From an uncultured Oscillospiraceae bacterium (GTDB taxonomy: Bacteria; Bacillota; Clostridia; Oscillospirales; Ruminococcaceae), in the NCBI GenBank assembly GCA_900543295.1, contig UQQY01000095.1:1-8529 (forward strand): a stretch of DNA of 8,529 nt. The letters are read 5' to 3'. The notes under the pieces are model-generated. The model ran no database searches. It had not been told where the DNA came from and saw only the letters and a list, made by a program, of their open reading frames with translations. A program made the position numbers and the translations under genes. Shown here piece after piece: positions 1 to 6,231 of the stretch (its first letter is position 1; every line of letters starts with the position of its first letter).

Positions 1-111
1 CGCTTCTTTCAACGCATCGTAAGCGCTGCCGTCTGTCTTCAGATATTGTTCAAGCAGACGCTGCACGTCCGCCGCTGTTTTCCGGATTCTTGCCTCATAC
101 TCCTGTTTCAT
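1..111 (-). CDS. ispA: Polyprenyl (farnesyl/geranyl) diphosphate synthase, N-terminal fragment
   Basis: This is the 5' part of a gene that leaves the window at base 1; 37 codons are visible. The peptide begins MKQEYEARIRKTAADVQ and ends ...SAYDALKEA. This resembles the helical N-terminus of IspA-type trans-prenyltransferases, where the next residues are normally the conserved MRYSLLAGGKR stretch. The catalytic Asp-rich motifs lie outside the window, so the call rests on this short helix and on gene order (xseA-xseB-ispA is widely conserved). The family condenses IPP with DMAPP or GPP in the cytoplasm to make isoprenoid precursors. The chosen ATG (109-111) has an AAAGAGG ribosome site at 118-124, six bases away, and the gene overlaps the end of xseB by 17 bases. 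A second ATG at 96-98 is out of frame with this reading. Confidence 0.8.
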   Translation of the reverse strand, partial: MKQEYEARIRKTAADVQRLLEQYLKTDGSAYDALKEA

Positions 112-316
112 CTGCGGCCTCTTTCAATTCTTCTATTTTAAGCGACGCATCCTTAAGCTTTTTTGTGCAGAGCGCGGTCAAGCGCACGCCCTCCTCATAC
201 AGCTTCATGGACTCTTCAAGCGGGAGCACGCCGCTCTCAAGCTGCTTTACCAGTTGTTCGAGCTGCTCCATTGCCTGTTCAAACGTCAGCTGTTCTTCCT
301 GCTTTTTTGTACTCAC
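95..316 (-). CDS. xseB: Exodeoxyribonuclease VII small subunit XseB
   Basis: This 73-residue protein is the usual size for XseB. Residues 11-62 carry the family pattern: FEQAMEQLEQLVKQLESG, then LPLEESMKLYEEGVRL and a heptad-like tail, predicted to form a short helical hairpin or coiled coil. Several XseB copies bind the large subunit XseA to make exonuclease VII, which degrades single-stranded DNA from both ends to oligonucleotides in repair. The start codon is GTG (314-316); its last bases form the TGA stop of xseA, giving a GTGA overlap. A GGAAGG sequence at 327-332 can serve as ribosome site, ten bases upstream. Coupling to xseA would help keep the subunits in ratio. No truncation is seen. 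Confidence 0.95.
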   Translation of the reverse strand: MSTKKQEEQLTFEQAMEQLEQLVKQLESGVLPLEESMKLYEEGVRLTALCTKKLKDASLKIEELKEAADETGV

Positions 317-1533
317 TCTGTTTCCGCCTTCCGTTTTGTCTGCTGCACGACGCTTAAAAGCTCGCCGTCCGGCAGCATCGTCCGTATCAGCGCGCCGGGC
401 AAAAGCTCGCCCGCCGAACGGATTATCTCTCCATATTCATTCATTGTAATCGAATAGCCGCGCGTCAGAACAGCGAGCGGACTCATGGCTTCCATTGCCG
501 AAACTGCTTTGCCGAACCGCTCCTCTTTCCAATGAATCCCATTCTGCGCGGCAAGCAGAAGCCTTGTCCGCAGGGAAGAAAGCGCGCTGCTTTCCCTTTT
601 GATTTTTTCGCCCGGAGAAAGAGTGAAAAGACGCGCCGAGAGGCCGTCTAATTTTGCTTCATATCCGCGCATCCGCATTGTGAGCAGCGTATCGAGCCGC
701 TCTTCTTCTCCGGCAAGCGCAGAAAGCAGATTCTGCATATCGGGCGTGCACAGCTCCGCAGCCGCCGAGGGCGTTGGCGCGCGCAAATCCGCCACAAAAT
801 CAAGAATGGTAAAATCGATCTCATGCCCGACAGCCGAAACAACCGGTACCGGCGAAGCATAAGCGGCGCGCGCCACCTCTTCATCGTTAAACGCCCATAA
901 ATCCTCCATAGAACCGCCGCCGCGCCCGACAATCAGCACGTCAAGCCCCGGATATAATCCGGCGGCGCGAATTCCCGCCGTGATGGAGGCGGGAGCCTCC
1001 TCTCCCTGTACCAGCGCAGGAAACAGGACAACCGTTACAAGCGGATAGCGCCTTTTCAGAATATTCAGAATGTCCTGAAGCGCAGCACCCGTTTTGGAGG
1101 TAACAACGCCTATCTTTTCCGGATAAAGCGGCAAAGGACGTTTATGCGCCGGATCAAACAGTCCCTCTTTTTGCAGTTTCTCCTTACGCTGCTCAAAAGC
1201 GAGATAAAGCTCTCCGATTCCATCAGGCTGCATTGTCTCGCAGTAAAGCTGATATATGCCGTCGCGTTCGTATACCTGCACAGCGCCGGTCACAATCACA
1301 TTCATACCATCCTCCGGAGAAAACCTCACACGCATGGCATTCTGTCTAAACATCACCGCGCGGATTGAGCAGGCTTCATCCTTCAGCGTAAAATAGAAAT
1401 GTCCGCTTTTGGCATGACACTTAAAATTGGAAAGCTCACCCTTGACCGTAAGGCCGGAAAGCTTGGGATCAAGTGAAAGCTTCGCTTTTACATAGCGATT
1501 TAACTGCGAAACCGTCACAGCCTGTACACTCAT
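313..1533 (-). CDS. xseA: Exodeoxyribonuclease VII large subunit XseA
   Basis: A 406-residue protein of normal length for the family. Residues 1-105 form the N-terminal OB-fold that binds single-stranded DNA (VTVSQLNRYVKAKL near the start, then VKGELSNFK and SGHFYFTLKD). The catalytic domain follows, with IGVVTSKTGAALQDIL at 141-156, the glycine-rich VGRGGGSMEDLWAFNDE at 202-218, VGHEIDF at 235-241 and RAPTPSAAAE at 251-260. A helical region (about 265-345) is the part that holds XseB in known enzymes. The C-terminal SPLAVLTRGYSI segment is at 351-362. The open frame extends 37 codons further upstream, but ATG 1531-1533 is preferred: it gives the family N-terminus, overlaps the preceding stop as ATGA, and has AAAGGA at 1543-1548. 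The protein works with XseB in single-strand DNA degradation during repair. Confidence 0.97.
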   Translation of the reverse strand: MSVQAVTVSQLNRYVKAKLSLDPKLSGLTVKGELSNFKCHAKSGHFYFTLKDEACSIRAVMFRQNAMRVRFSPEDGMNVIVTGAVQVYERDGIYQLYCETMQPDGIGELYLAFEQRKEKLQKEGLFDPAHKRPLPLYPEKIGVVTSKTGAALQDILNILKRRYPLVTVVLFPALVQGEEAPASITAGIRAAGLYPGLDVLIVGRGGGSMEDLWAFNDEEVARAAYASPVPVVSAVGHEIDFTILDFVADLRAPTPSAAAELCTPDMQNLLSALAGEEERLDTLLTMRMRGYEAKLDGLSARLFTLSPGEKIKRESSALSSLRTRLLLAAQNGIHWKEERFGKAVSAMEAMSPLAVLTRGYSITMNEYGEIIRSAGELLPGALIRTMLPDGELLSVVQQTKRKAETE

Positions 1534-2468
1534 AATGCGCCGTCCTTTACCGCACCGATTAAAGCCACACCCGCCGCATTGTCTGAAGAAAAGGCCGGAT
1601 CGGCAAAATATCCGCCGTATTTTTCCGTAAGCCGCGCGCGACAAAGACTGTTTGACATGACGCCGCCGGCATACACGACCGGCAGCGCACCGTATGCTTC
1701 CATCACGCGCGCTGTCATTTCATCAACGGCGGCAAGAACATATTCGACTGCATAGCGCGCGACCTCTTCTCTGGATCTTCCATCGCTCAACATTCGCCCG
1801 CATTGATTCTGCGCGCCCGAAAAGTGGACGTTTACACCGTCCATTGCAGGCCTTGCCCGCATGGAATGTTCGCATTGTCTTGCCATGCGGTCAAGCTCCA
1901 TACCACAGGGAAAGCGCAATCCCAGCGATACGCCCACACGGTCAATAAGCTGTCCGGCGTTCAAATCCAGCGTACCGGCCGCCTTTTCAATCGAGAATAA
2001 GCCGTCCTGTGGTTTCATACGCAAACACTCCGTTGTGCCGCCTGAAACATGAAAGGCATAGAACGGCTCTTTCCGCAAAAAAAGCGCGTCCGCCGAATAG
2101 AGCGCGGCCATGATGTGCCCCTCCTGATGGGAACATGCGTAAAAAGGAATGCGCAGTAAAGAGGCGGCTGTTTCCGCCGCCATCTTTCCGACCAGAAAAG
2201 CCGGCATATAGGATCCTTCGACAGGGCGCGGCGCAATAGACGCGCATATTCCCTGCACACAGAATTCTTCTTCGCTGCACAACTGGCTGATTACGTCTGT
2301 AAGCTGTCGGACATGGGAAAAGACCGCGTCGCTTTGGCGCAGTCCCTTTTCCCCTTCAGCGACAGGTAAAAGCTGCTTTTGCGACAGCATCCGCTTTTCC
2401 TCCGGCAGCCAGACAGCCGCAGAGGTGGTATAGTTACTGGTGTCGATTCCCAAATACGCTTTTTTCAT
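1530..2468 (-). CDS. TsaD/Kae1-family paralogue (peptidase M22-like), function unknown
   Basis: This 312-residue ASKHA-fold protein is related to TsaD, the enzyme that transfers threonylcarbamoyl to tRNA A37, but it is shorter than true TsaD (about 340) and diverged. The N-terminal phosphate loop reads GIDTSNYTTS (7-16), where TsaD has GIETSCDETS. The two metal-binding histidines are kept in HQEGH (114-118), and Asp296 in SSDNA could be the third ligand. VSGGTTE (141-147) and AGGVMSN (267-273) are also kept. The nucleotide-contact segment is changed: GTLDLNAGQLIDRVG (165-179) replaces the TsaD pattern around DDAxGEAFDKV. It starts with an ATGA overlap on nusB and has no clear ribosome site of its own. 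I infer a binding or transferase role that is not necessarily t6A synthesis. Databases often label such genes O-sialoglycoprotein endopeptidase, a historical misnomer. Confidence 0.85.
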   Translation of the reverse strand: MKKAYLGIDTSNYTTSAAVWLPEEKRMLSQKQLLPVAEGEKGLRQSDAVFSHVRQLTDVISQLCSEEEFCVQGICASIAPRPVEGSYMPAFLVGKMAAETAASLLRIPFYACSHQEGHIMAALYSADALFLRKEPFYAFHVSGGTTECLRMKPQDGLFSIEKAAGTLDLNAGQLIDRVGVSLGLRFPCGMELDRMARQCEHSMRARPAMDGVNVHFSGAQNQCGRMLSDGRSREEVARYAVEYVLAAVDEMTARVMEAYGALPVVYAGGVMSNSLCRARLTEKYGGYFADPAFSSDNAAGVALIGAVKDGAL

Positions 2469-2866
2469 GCGAGACTTTTTGCCGCGCTCGAAAGCACGCC
2501 GTTTACAAACGAAACGTCTTCTTTTGTGGTATACTCCTGCGCAATTTTAACCGCCTCGCTGATGGAGACGTTCGTCTCCATATCGTCAACGAACAGAAGC
2601 TCGTAAACGGCGACGCGCAAAACTGCAAGCGATACCTTCGAAATGCGCGTAAGCGTCCAGTTTTTCTTTAAATGCTTTTCAATTTCGTGATCAATCTCCG
2701 TTTTTTTCTCATCAATACCCGTTACCCATGCGAGAACACGATCGTCAATCTCCACCGTTTCACATTCTCTTGCCGTTTCGATAATAGAATCGAGCGGATC
2801 CCCGTTAAAAATCCGCTCAAAGGTCAAAAGAAAAACCGATTCGCGCATCTGGTGTCTTGTCATCAT
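2465..2866 (-). CDS. nusB: Transcription antitermination factor NusB
   Basis: A 133-residue all-helical protein with the NusB signature. The basic N-terminus RHQMRESVFLLTFE (4-17) corresponds to the RNA-binding arginine region. RISKVSLAVLRVAVYELLF (74-92) and the closing SISEAVKIAQEYTTKEDVSFVNGVL (101-125) match the conserved C-terminal helices. NusB pairs with NusE (ribosomal protein S10) on boxA RNA to prevent early termination in rRNA operons. The protein opens with two consecutive methionine codons; the first (2864-2866) sits eight bases from AGAGGA (2875-2880) and is taken as the start. A 55-base gap separates it from the Asp23-family gene, and the downstream TsaD-like gene overlaps its stop. 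Confidence 0.95.
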   Translation of the reverse strand: MMTRHQMRESVFLLTFERIFNGDPLDSIIETARECETVEIDDRVLAWVTGIDEKKTEIDHEIEKHLKKNWTLTRISKVSLAVLRVAVYELLFVDDMETNVSISEAVKIAQEYTTKEDVSFVNGVLSSAAKSLA

Positions 2867-2902
2867 GCTGTAATTCCTCTACTCCCTGTTATTGACTCCG
2901 GC

Positions 2903-2922
2903 GACGGATTGTCCGCTCCGTC
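2903..2922 (-). repeat. Short inverted repeat between the Asp23-family gene and nusB
   Basis: GACGGA and TCCGTC (6 bp, 8-base loop) flank the gap just after the Asp23-family stop codon. No run of T follows on the minus strand, so it is not a convincing terminator. It may be a weak RNA hairpin, or chance. Confidence 0.25.
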
Positions 2923-3248
2923 TATTCTTCCCTGGCGGCAACACCCGCCACATAGATGTTTACTTTAGAAACCGCAACGCCTGCCATTGCCTGCACCGCG
3001 TCCTTTACAGCCTGCTGAATCTGCTCGCATACCTCGCGGAGCTTCACGGAAAGCTTGAGCGTAACGCCCAAATCAATCTGGACAGCCTCCCCTGTGAACG
3101 CAGTGCGAACCATTCCAGCGCCTCTTTCCCTGAGAGCGGACAGAGCATAGACGCCGTCAATCTCCCGAATTGTCTCGGTTACAATCGTTTCAACCACAGA
3201 TTGACTGATATGCAGACTGCTCTGTGCCTGCGATGTTGTTTTTGTCAT
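2922..3248 (-). CDS. yqhY: Asp23/Gls24 family envelope stress protein, YqhY-like
   Basis: A 108-residue Asp23/Gls24 protein. The family layout is clear: ISQSVVETIVTETIREIDGVYAL (14-36), the strand region AVQIDLGVTLKLSVKLREVCEQIQ (55-78), then helix VKDAVQAMAGVAVSKVNIYVAGV (81-103). In B. subtilis the gene in this position, yqhY, sits next to accBC and has been linked to acetyl-CoA carboxylase homeostasis; accBC are absent here, so the symbol rests on synteny with nusB. The frame is open to 3296 with methionine codons at 3296, 3269 and 3248. The last is chosen because GGAGGT (3255-3260) lies six bases before it and the other two have no ribosome site. It is the first gene of the downstream operon, behind a leader of about 110 bases. 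No membrane segment is seen, so a cytoplasmic or membrane-associated location is likely. Confidence 0.9.
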   Translation of the reverse strand: MTKTTSQAQSSLHISQSVVETIVTETIREIDGVYALSALRERGAGMVRTAFTGEAVQIDLGVTLKLSVKLREVCEQIQQAVKDAVQAMAGVAVSKVNIYVAGVAAREE

Positions 3249-3318
3249 AACTGCACCTCCGCTTTTCATAAGCACACCGTCCAAATATACATCCAATGTG
3301 CATATTATGCTCTCTTTC

Positions 3319-3332
3319 GGCGGATTTCCGCC
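3319..3332 (-). repeat. GC-rich mini-hairpin in the leader of the Asp23-family gene
   Basis: GGCGGA and TCCGCC form a 6-bp inverted repeat with a 2-base centre (in practice a 5-bp stem with a 4-base loop). It lies four bases beyond the large spoIIIA hairpin on the minus strand. No U-tract follows. It would lie in the 5' leader of the asp23-nusB transcript. Confidence 0.4.
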
Positions 3333-3335
3333 AAA

Positions 3336-3373
3336 ATAATAAGCATAAGGGCAAATTCCCTTATGCTTATTAT
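3336..3373 (-). terminator. Rho-independent-type terminator hairpin after spoIIIAH
   Basis: Two perfectly complementary 16-base arms (3336-3351 and 3358-3373) enclose a 6-base loop, 27 bases after the spoIIIAH stop. On the minus strand the 3' arm ends in TTATTAT and continues with TTT, giving a T-rich tail typical of a terminator. On the plus strand the tail is not T-rich, so it appears to act only for spoIIIA transcripts. The tail is interrupted by A residues, so termination may be partial. Confidence 0.75.
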
Positions 3374-3396
3374 ACCATAAAACGGGCCGGACACAA
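3369..3396 (-). promoter_or_regulatory. Sigma-A-type promoter for the asp23-nusB-xse operon
   Basis: On the minus strand a perfect TATAAT (3374-3369) is preceded by TGG, an extended -10 element. At 16 bases further upstream lies TTGTGT (3396-3391), a three-of-six match to TTGACA. The predicted start of transcription is near 3361-3363, inside the first arm of the terminator hairpin, about 110 bases before the Asp23-family start codon. It would let the housekeeping genes be expressed independently of sporulation. The -35 is weak; the extended -10 compensates. Confidence 0.6.
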
Positions 3397-3399
3397 CCT

Positions 3400-4044
3400 C
3401 TATTTTATTTCTGTGATCGAAATATTTTCGCCTTTAATGCTCCCCTCGCTCACCACGATATTTTTGATCTGTGTTGCCTGATCCTGCGTAAGGCCGTCAC
3501 TCTTGACCACAACACTGGCGCTTTGCTCTGTAATATACACCATACAGTCTGCAAAGCCCTTGGCTTTAATCAGGTTCTCAATACGGCTTTCCGCTTCAAT
3601 CGCATCGGTTATGCTCATCGCTTTGGCGCTTGCCTCTTTCTTATCGTCCTCCGTAAGCGCATCGTCGCCTAAAACAGCGGATATTGTGGCAATCGCCTCA
3701 TCCCGCGCCTTACTGCGCGCAAGCCGTGCCGACGCGAAATATGCGTCTCCGGAAAGCACCTGCGCGTTGACAAACGACGCCTCTCCGAGCACCTTTTCTC
3801 CGGAAGACTCTGCGGACACTTCCGATGCGCCGCCCTGCTGCGTCTCTCCGTTTGTTTCAGTCAGGCTTTCCTCTCCGCCCGTATCCGACGCGGCTCCCTC
3901 CACGGCGTTCCCGCTGACCTCTCCGCCGGTCGGTGCGACCGGTACGTCGGCAAACTGCCAGTTTAAGTACACGGCCGCGCCGAGGATCAGCACAAGCGCC
4001 GCAATCACGATCTGCTTTTTCCCTAAGATAACGTTGGCTTTCAT
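3400..4044 (-). CDS. spoIIIAH: Stage III sporulation protein AH (SpoIIQ partner, ring-forming)
   Basis: A 214-residue single-pass membrane protein, close to the 218 of B. subtilis. One membrane helix lies at 11-28 after a short basic cytoplasmic start. An acidic, Gly/Ser/Thr-rich linker (about 33-85) follows, then a soluble YscJ/FliF-like domain (about 90-214) that begins SFVNAQVLSGDAYFASARLAR, contains the long conserved Lys/Arg-Glu helix, and ends KGENISITEIK. In known systems this domain sits between the two forespore membranes and binds forespore SpoIIQ, zipping the membranes and forming the channel. The start ATG overlaps the spoIIIAG stop (ATGA) and has AAGGGAG at 4054-4060; the open frame reaches 47 codons further upstream but that part is spoIIIAG in another frame. 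It is the last spoIIIA gene before the terminator. Confidence 0.95.
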   Translation of the reverse strand: MKANVILGKKQIVIAALVLILGAAVYLNWQFADVPVAPTGGEVSGNAVEGAASDTGGEESLTETNGETQQGGASEVSAESSGEKVLGEASFVNAQVLSGDAYFASARLARSKARDEAIATISAVLGDDALTEDDKKEASAKAMSITDAIEAESRIENLIKAKGFADCMVYITEQSASVVVKSDGLTQDQATQIKNIVVSEGSIKGENISITEIK

Positions 4045-4622
4045 TCTGATACACTCCCTTGATTTACGGCCGCATTCCCTGCGGCGCGTTTTGTTACACA
4101 AACCTGTGACGTATTCACGCCAAGCGCCGTTTTCACCGCCTCGGTCACAGCGCTCACGACCAGCGGATCCCCGCCGCCCTCGCACACAACGACAACACCG
4201 CGTACTGCCGGAAGCAGCGTCTTGCGCAAAAGCGCTGTCTTTCTTCCGTTTTCGTCCTCCACGATAATAAGCTTTTCCTCTGAGGATGCACGAGTGGTCG
4301 TACTTCCGGATGCACCGTCTCTGGTATCGGTATCCTGCTTTTCTTCCTTTGCGTAGACGTATTCGATTCCGCTGTCAAGCGTCACGCTCACATGCGCTTC
4401 ACCCACGCCGTCAATCTGTGAGACGATGGCGAGCACGCGCTCGCGCAGCTTCTCTTCATAGCGCGCGGTTTCTTCGTCCGCATTTTCTGCGGCGGCCGTC
4501 TGCGGCGTCTCGTTCTTTGAAGGAATCAAAACAGACAGTCCGATCAAGACCATCGCCGCAATCCCCGCAATCAAAAGAAGCTTTCTCCGGTTTTCCGGGC
4601 GGAAGATTTTTGCTATCTCCAT
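4041..4622 (-). CDS. spoIIIAG: Stage III sporulation protein AG (large ring of the feeding-tube channel)
   Basis: A 193-residue protein, somewhat shorter than B. subtilis SpoIIIAG (229). A basic cytoplasmic start is followed by one membrane helix at 15-33, an acidic linker (38-56), then the ring-building domain. RVLAIVSQIDGVGEAHVSVTLDSG (62-85) is the first helix-strand unit. A polar, Thr/Ser-rich stretch (about 92-117) fits the beta-rich insertion known in SpoIIIAG. RGVVVVCEGGGDPLVVSAV (141-159) is the second unit, and LGVNTSQVCVTKR closes the fold. The family is related to secretin/FliF rings and stacks in the intermembrane space. The start ATG (4620-4622) has AAGAGG at 4630-4635; an upstream open stretch of 33 codons overlaps spoIIIAF and lacks family character. 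Confidence 0.95.
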   Translation of the reverse strand: MEIAKIFRPENRRKLLLIAGIAAMVLIGLSVLIPSKNETPQTAAAENADEETARYEEKLRERVLAIVSQIDGVGEAHVSVTLDSGIEYVYAKEEKQDTDTRDGASGSTTTRASSEEKLIIVEDENGRKTALLRKTLLPAVRGVVVVCEGGGDPLVVSAVTEAVKTALGVNTSQVCVTKRAAGNAAVNQGSVSE

Positions 4623-4638
4623 TTTTAATCCTCTTTTC

Positions 4639-5106
4639 TTATGCGTCTGCCCGAAAACTCGGCGAAACGCCTGTCTGTTCTTCGATATATGCCTGAATAG
4701 CGGAACGATCTTCAGAAGCAAAGTCCAAAGCGGTGATTCTGTCTATGATTATGCTGCCGTCCGCCTCCATATGAATTTCCGCATGAATCTTTACTCCCTC
4801 AATCCCTTTTAAAGCGAGCGCTTCGCTGAGCGTAAGATTTAATCGCTCTTCGATTACGCCTGTAAGATAGGACTGCGCCGCCTCTACGGTTTTCTCTGTC
4901 CGCTGCTGCGTATCCGTCTGAGGCAGCTCAAATGAAAAAGAAAATTTTCCTCCCGTAAACGGCGCGATCAGACCGCAGAGCAAAAAAAGGCTGACAGCAA
5001 ATTTCATGATGCCGCGGTATTTTTCTGAGGGCAGCAGCATAAACAATACCGCCGTAATCACCGCTGTAATACAAAGCGCCGTGGCCGTCATCCGAATTCC
5101 TTCCAT
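4639..5106 (-). CDS. spoIIIAF: Stage III sporulation protein AF
   Basis: A protein of up to 155 residues with two membrane helices (about 8-25 and 33-51) joined by the short conserved-type segment LLPSEKYRGIMKF, then a soluble domain (about 65-155) with a pattern of VKIHAEIHMEADGSIIIDRI (105-124), like the small ring-building folds of other SpoIIIA proteins. It is part of the mother-cell membrane platform of the channel, with a less defined role. Two starts are possible: ATG 5104-5106 with GGGAGGG about nine bases upstream, or ATG 5089-5091 (150 residues) with GGAAGGA just before it. The first is listed because it sits six bases after the spoIIIAE stop, but the second is almost as good. Confidence 0.92.
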   Translation of the reverse strand: MEGIRMTATALCITAVITAVLFMLLPSEKYRGIMKFAVSLFLLCGLIAPFTGGKFSFSFELPQTDTQQRTEKTVEAAQSYLTGVIEERLNLTLSEALALKGIEGVKIHAEIHMEADGSIIIDRITALDFASEDRSAIQAYIEEQTGVSPSFRADA

Positions 5107-5112
5107 ATTCGT

Positions 5113-6231
5113 CTACCCTCCCGCCGCACGAAGCAGTATGCCGAGCGACACCACAATCAACACGCCGGAAACGGCGGTAAGTCCGCAGAGTAGGGAAACT
5201 GCCGACGCGGCGTTCTGATAAAGCGCCGCCACCTTATCCGCATGAAGTATGCGGGCAACCGCCGACGCGGCGCTCATGGCCGCCTGTGTTAAAAGCAGGG
5301 ATAAAACAGGCGGCAAAAGCATCGCCATAACCGCGATGGAGGCAAAGCCGCCAACGCTGGAGCGCAGAAGCGACATACTGCCCTGTACGCTGGAAAGCGC
5401 GTCTGAAACCGCGCCGCCTACCACCGGAAAAACCGCGCCTGCGGCAAATTTCGCCGTTCTAAGCGTAACGCTGTCCGCCGCGCCGGCAAGGGATCCCTTC
5501 AAAGACAAAAGTCCTACAAACACCGTCATCAAAAGGCCTGCCGTCACTGTTACAATTCCCTTCGCCGCGCCTGTGATGCCGTCCATACAAAGATCGGGAC
5601 ATACCGCCCCCACCATACAGAGCGCAAGATAAACCGTTAAAAGCGGGATCAGCACGCTCGAACTCACAGCCGAAACAATCTGAGCGGCCGCTAAAAGCGC
5701 CGTCTCGGACAAGGCTGCGCTCGCCGGCTGTCCGGAGGCTGCAAGAATTGCGCTGTACACCGGTACAAAGGCCGTGATAAAGCCGCCTGCACTTTGCAGA
5801 ACAGCAGAAACTGTCTGAAACAGATCGGTTACAATCGGAAAAATGACGGCCGACGCGCAAAGCACAGAGGCTGCGTGAAACAGCCCGGAAAAGGAGTCCT
5901 CACGCAGCGTTCCGCCCACCTGCGCCGTTAACGCGCAAAGCAGGGCAAGTCCCGCTCCCGCAGCAAAGAGCTTAATCGGCGCGCCTGCGGCATTCTTAAC
6001 GCTCTCCCATACCATCGCGAACAGATCTCCAAAAGAAAAATCGAGCAGAGCATTCGCATCCATACTCTCCACTCCTTTTTCCGAAAGGAGGTTCTGCGTA
6101 TCCTCCGGCAGCATGTCATAAAGCTCATCCGCACCGCTTTGCGAGAGAATATCTTCCTCAGAAGACGCCGCCAGCAGAACGCCGGTACCGACGCTCCAGA
6201 ATATCAGTACAAAAAGAAACAATCTTTTCAT
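5113..6231 (-). CDS. spoIIIAE: Stage III sporulation protein AE (polytopic membrane protein)
   Basis: A 372-residue protein, near the family length (399 in B. subtilis). It starts with a signal-peptide-like stretch MKRLFLFVLIFWSVG followed by small residues and an acidic extracytoplasmic region (about 24-75). Multiple hydrophobic segments follow at about 88-105, 118-140, 150-170, 176-210, 222-245, 295-318 and 343-368. The conserved core FPVVGGAVSDALSSVQGSMSLL (268-289) and the following G-rich helix identify the family. It acts in the mother-cell outer forespore membrane as part of the channel base. The true start is ATG 6229-6231, overlapping the spoIIIAD stop as ATGA; the frame runs open 53 codons further upstream, but that is the spoIIIAD coding region in another frame. 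No clear ribosome site precedes the start, so translational coupling is likely. Confidence 0.96.
   Translation of the reverse strand: MKRLFLFVLIFWSVGTGVLLAASSEEDILSQSGADELYDMLPEDTQNLLSEKGVESMDANALLDFSFGDLFAMVWESVKNAAGAPIKLFAAGAGLALLCALTAQVGGTLREDSFSGLFHAASVLCASAVIFPIVTDLFQTVSAVLQSAGGFITAFVPVYSAILAASGQPASAALSETALLAAAQIVSAVSSSVLIPLLTVYLALCMVGAVCPDLCMDGITGAAKGIVTVTAGLLMTVFVGLLSLKGSLAGAADSVTLRTAKFAAGAVFPVVGGAVSDALSSVQGSMSLLRSSVGGFASIAVMAMLLPPVLSLLLTQAAMSAASAVARILHADKVAALYQNAASAVSLLCGLTAVSGVLIVVSLGILLRAAGG

Noticed and set aside
96..98. ATG overlapping the xseB stop as an alternative ispA start
   Set aside because: It is in a different frame from the peptide that resembles polyprenyl synthases; ATG 109-111 has the right frame and a ribosome site.
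1534..1644. Possible 37-residue N-terminal extension of XseA
   Set aside because: The added residues are Cys/Arg-rich and overlap the TsaD-like gene; XseA homologues begin near VTVSQLNRYV, as the 1533 start gives.
3249..3296. Possible 16-residue N-terminal extension of the Asp23-family protein
   Set aside because: The upstream ATG codons have no ribosome site, while GGAGGT sits at good spacing before 3248.
3303..3308. A second -10-like sequence (CATAAT on the minus strand) nearer the Asp23-family gene
   Set aside because: No acceptable -35 is found 16-18 bases upstream; the TATAAT at 3369-3374 is much better.
3503..4267. Long plus-strand open frame (254 codons) opposite spoIIIAH and spoIIIAG
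   Set aside because: It is the complement of two well-supported genes; its Ser/Ala/Pro-rich product looks like an antisense artefact, and it has no ribosome site or family resemblance.
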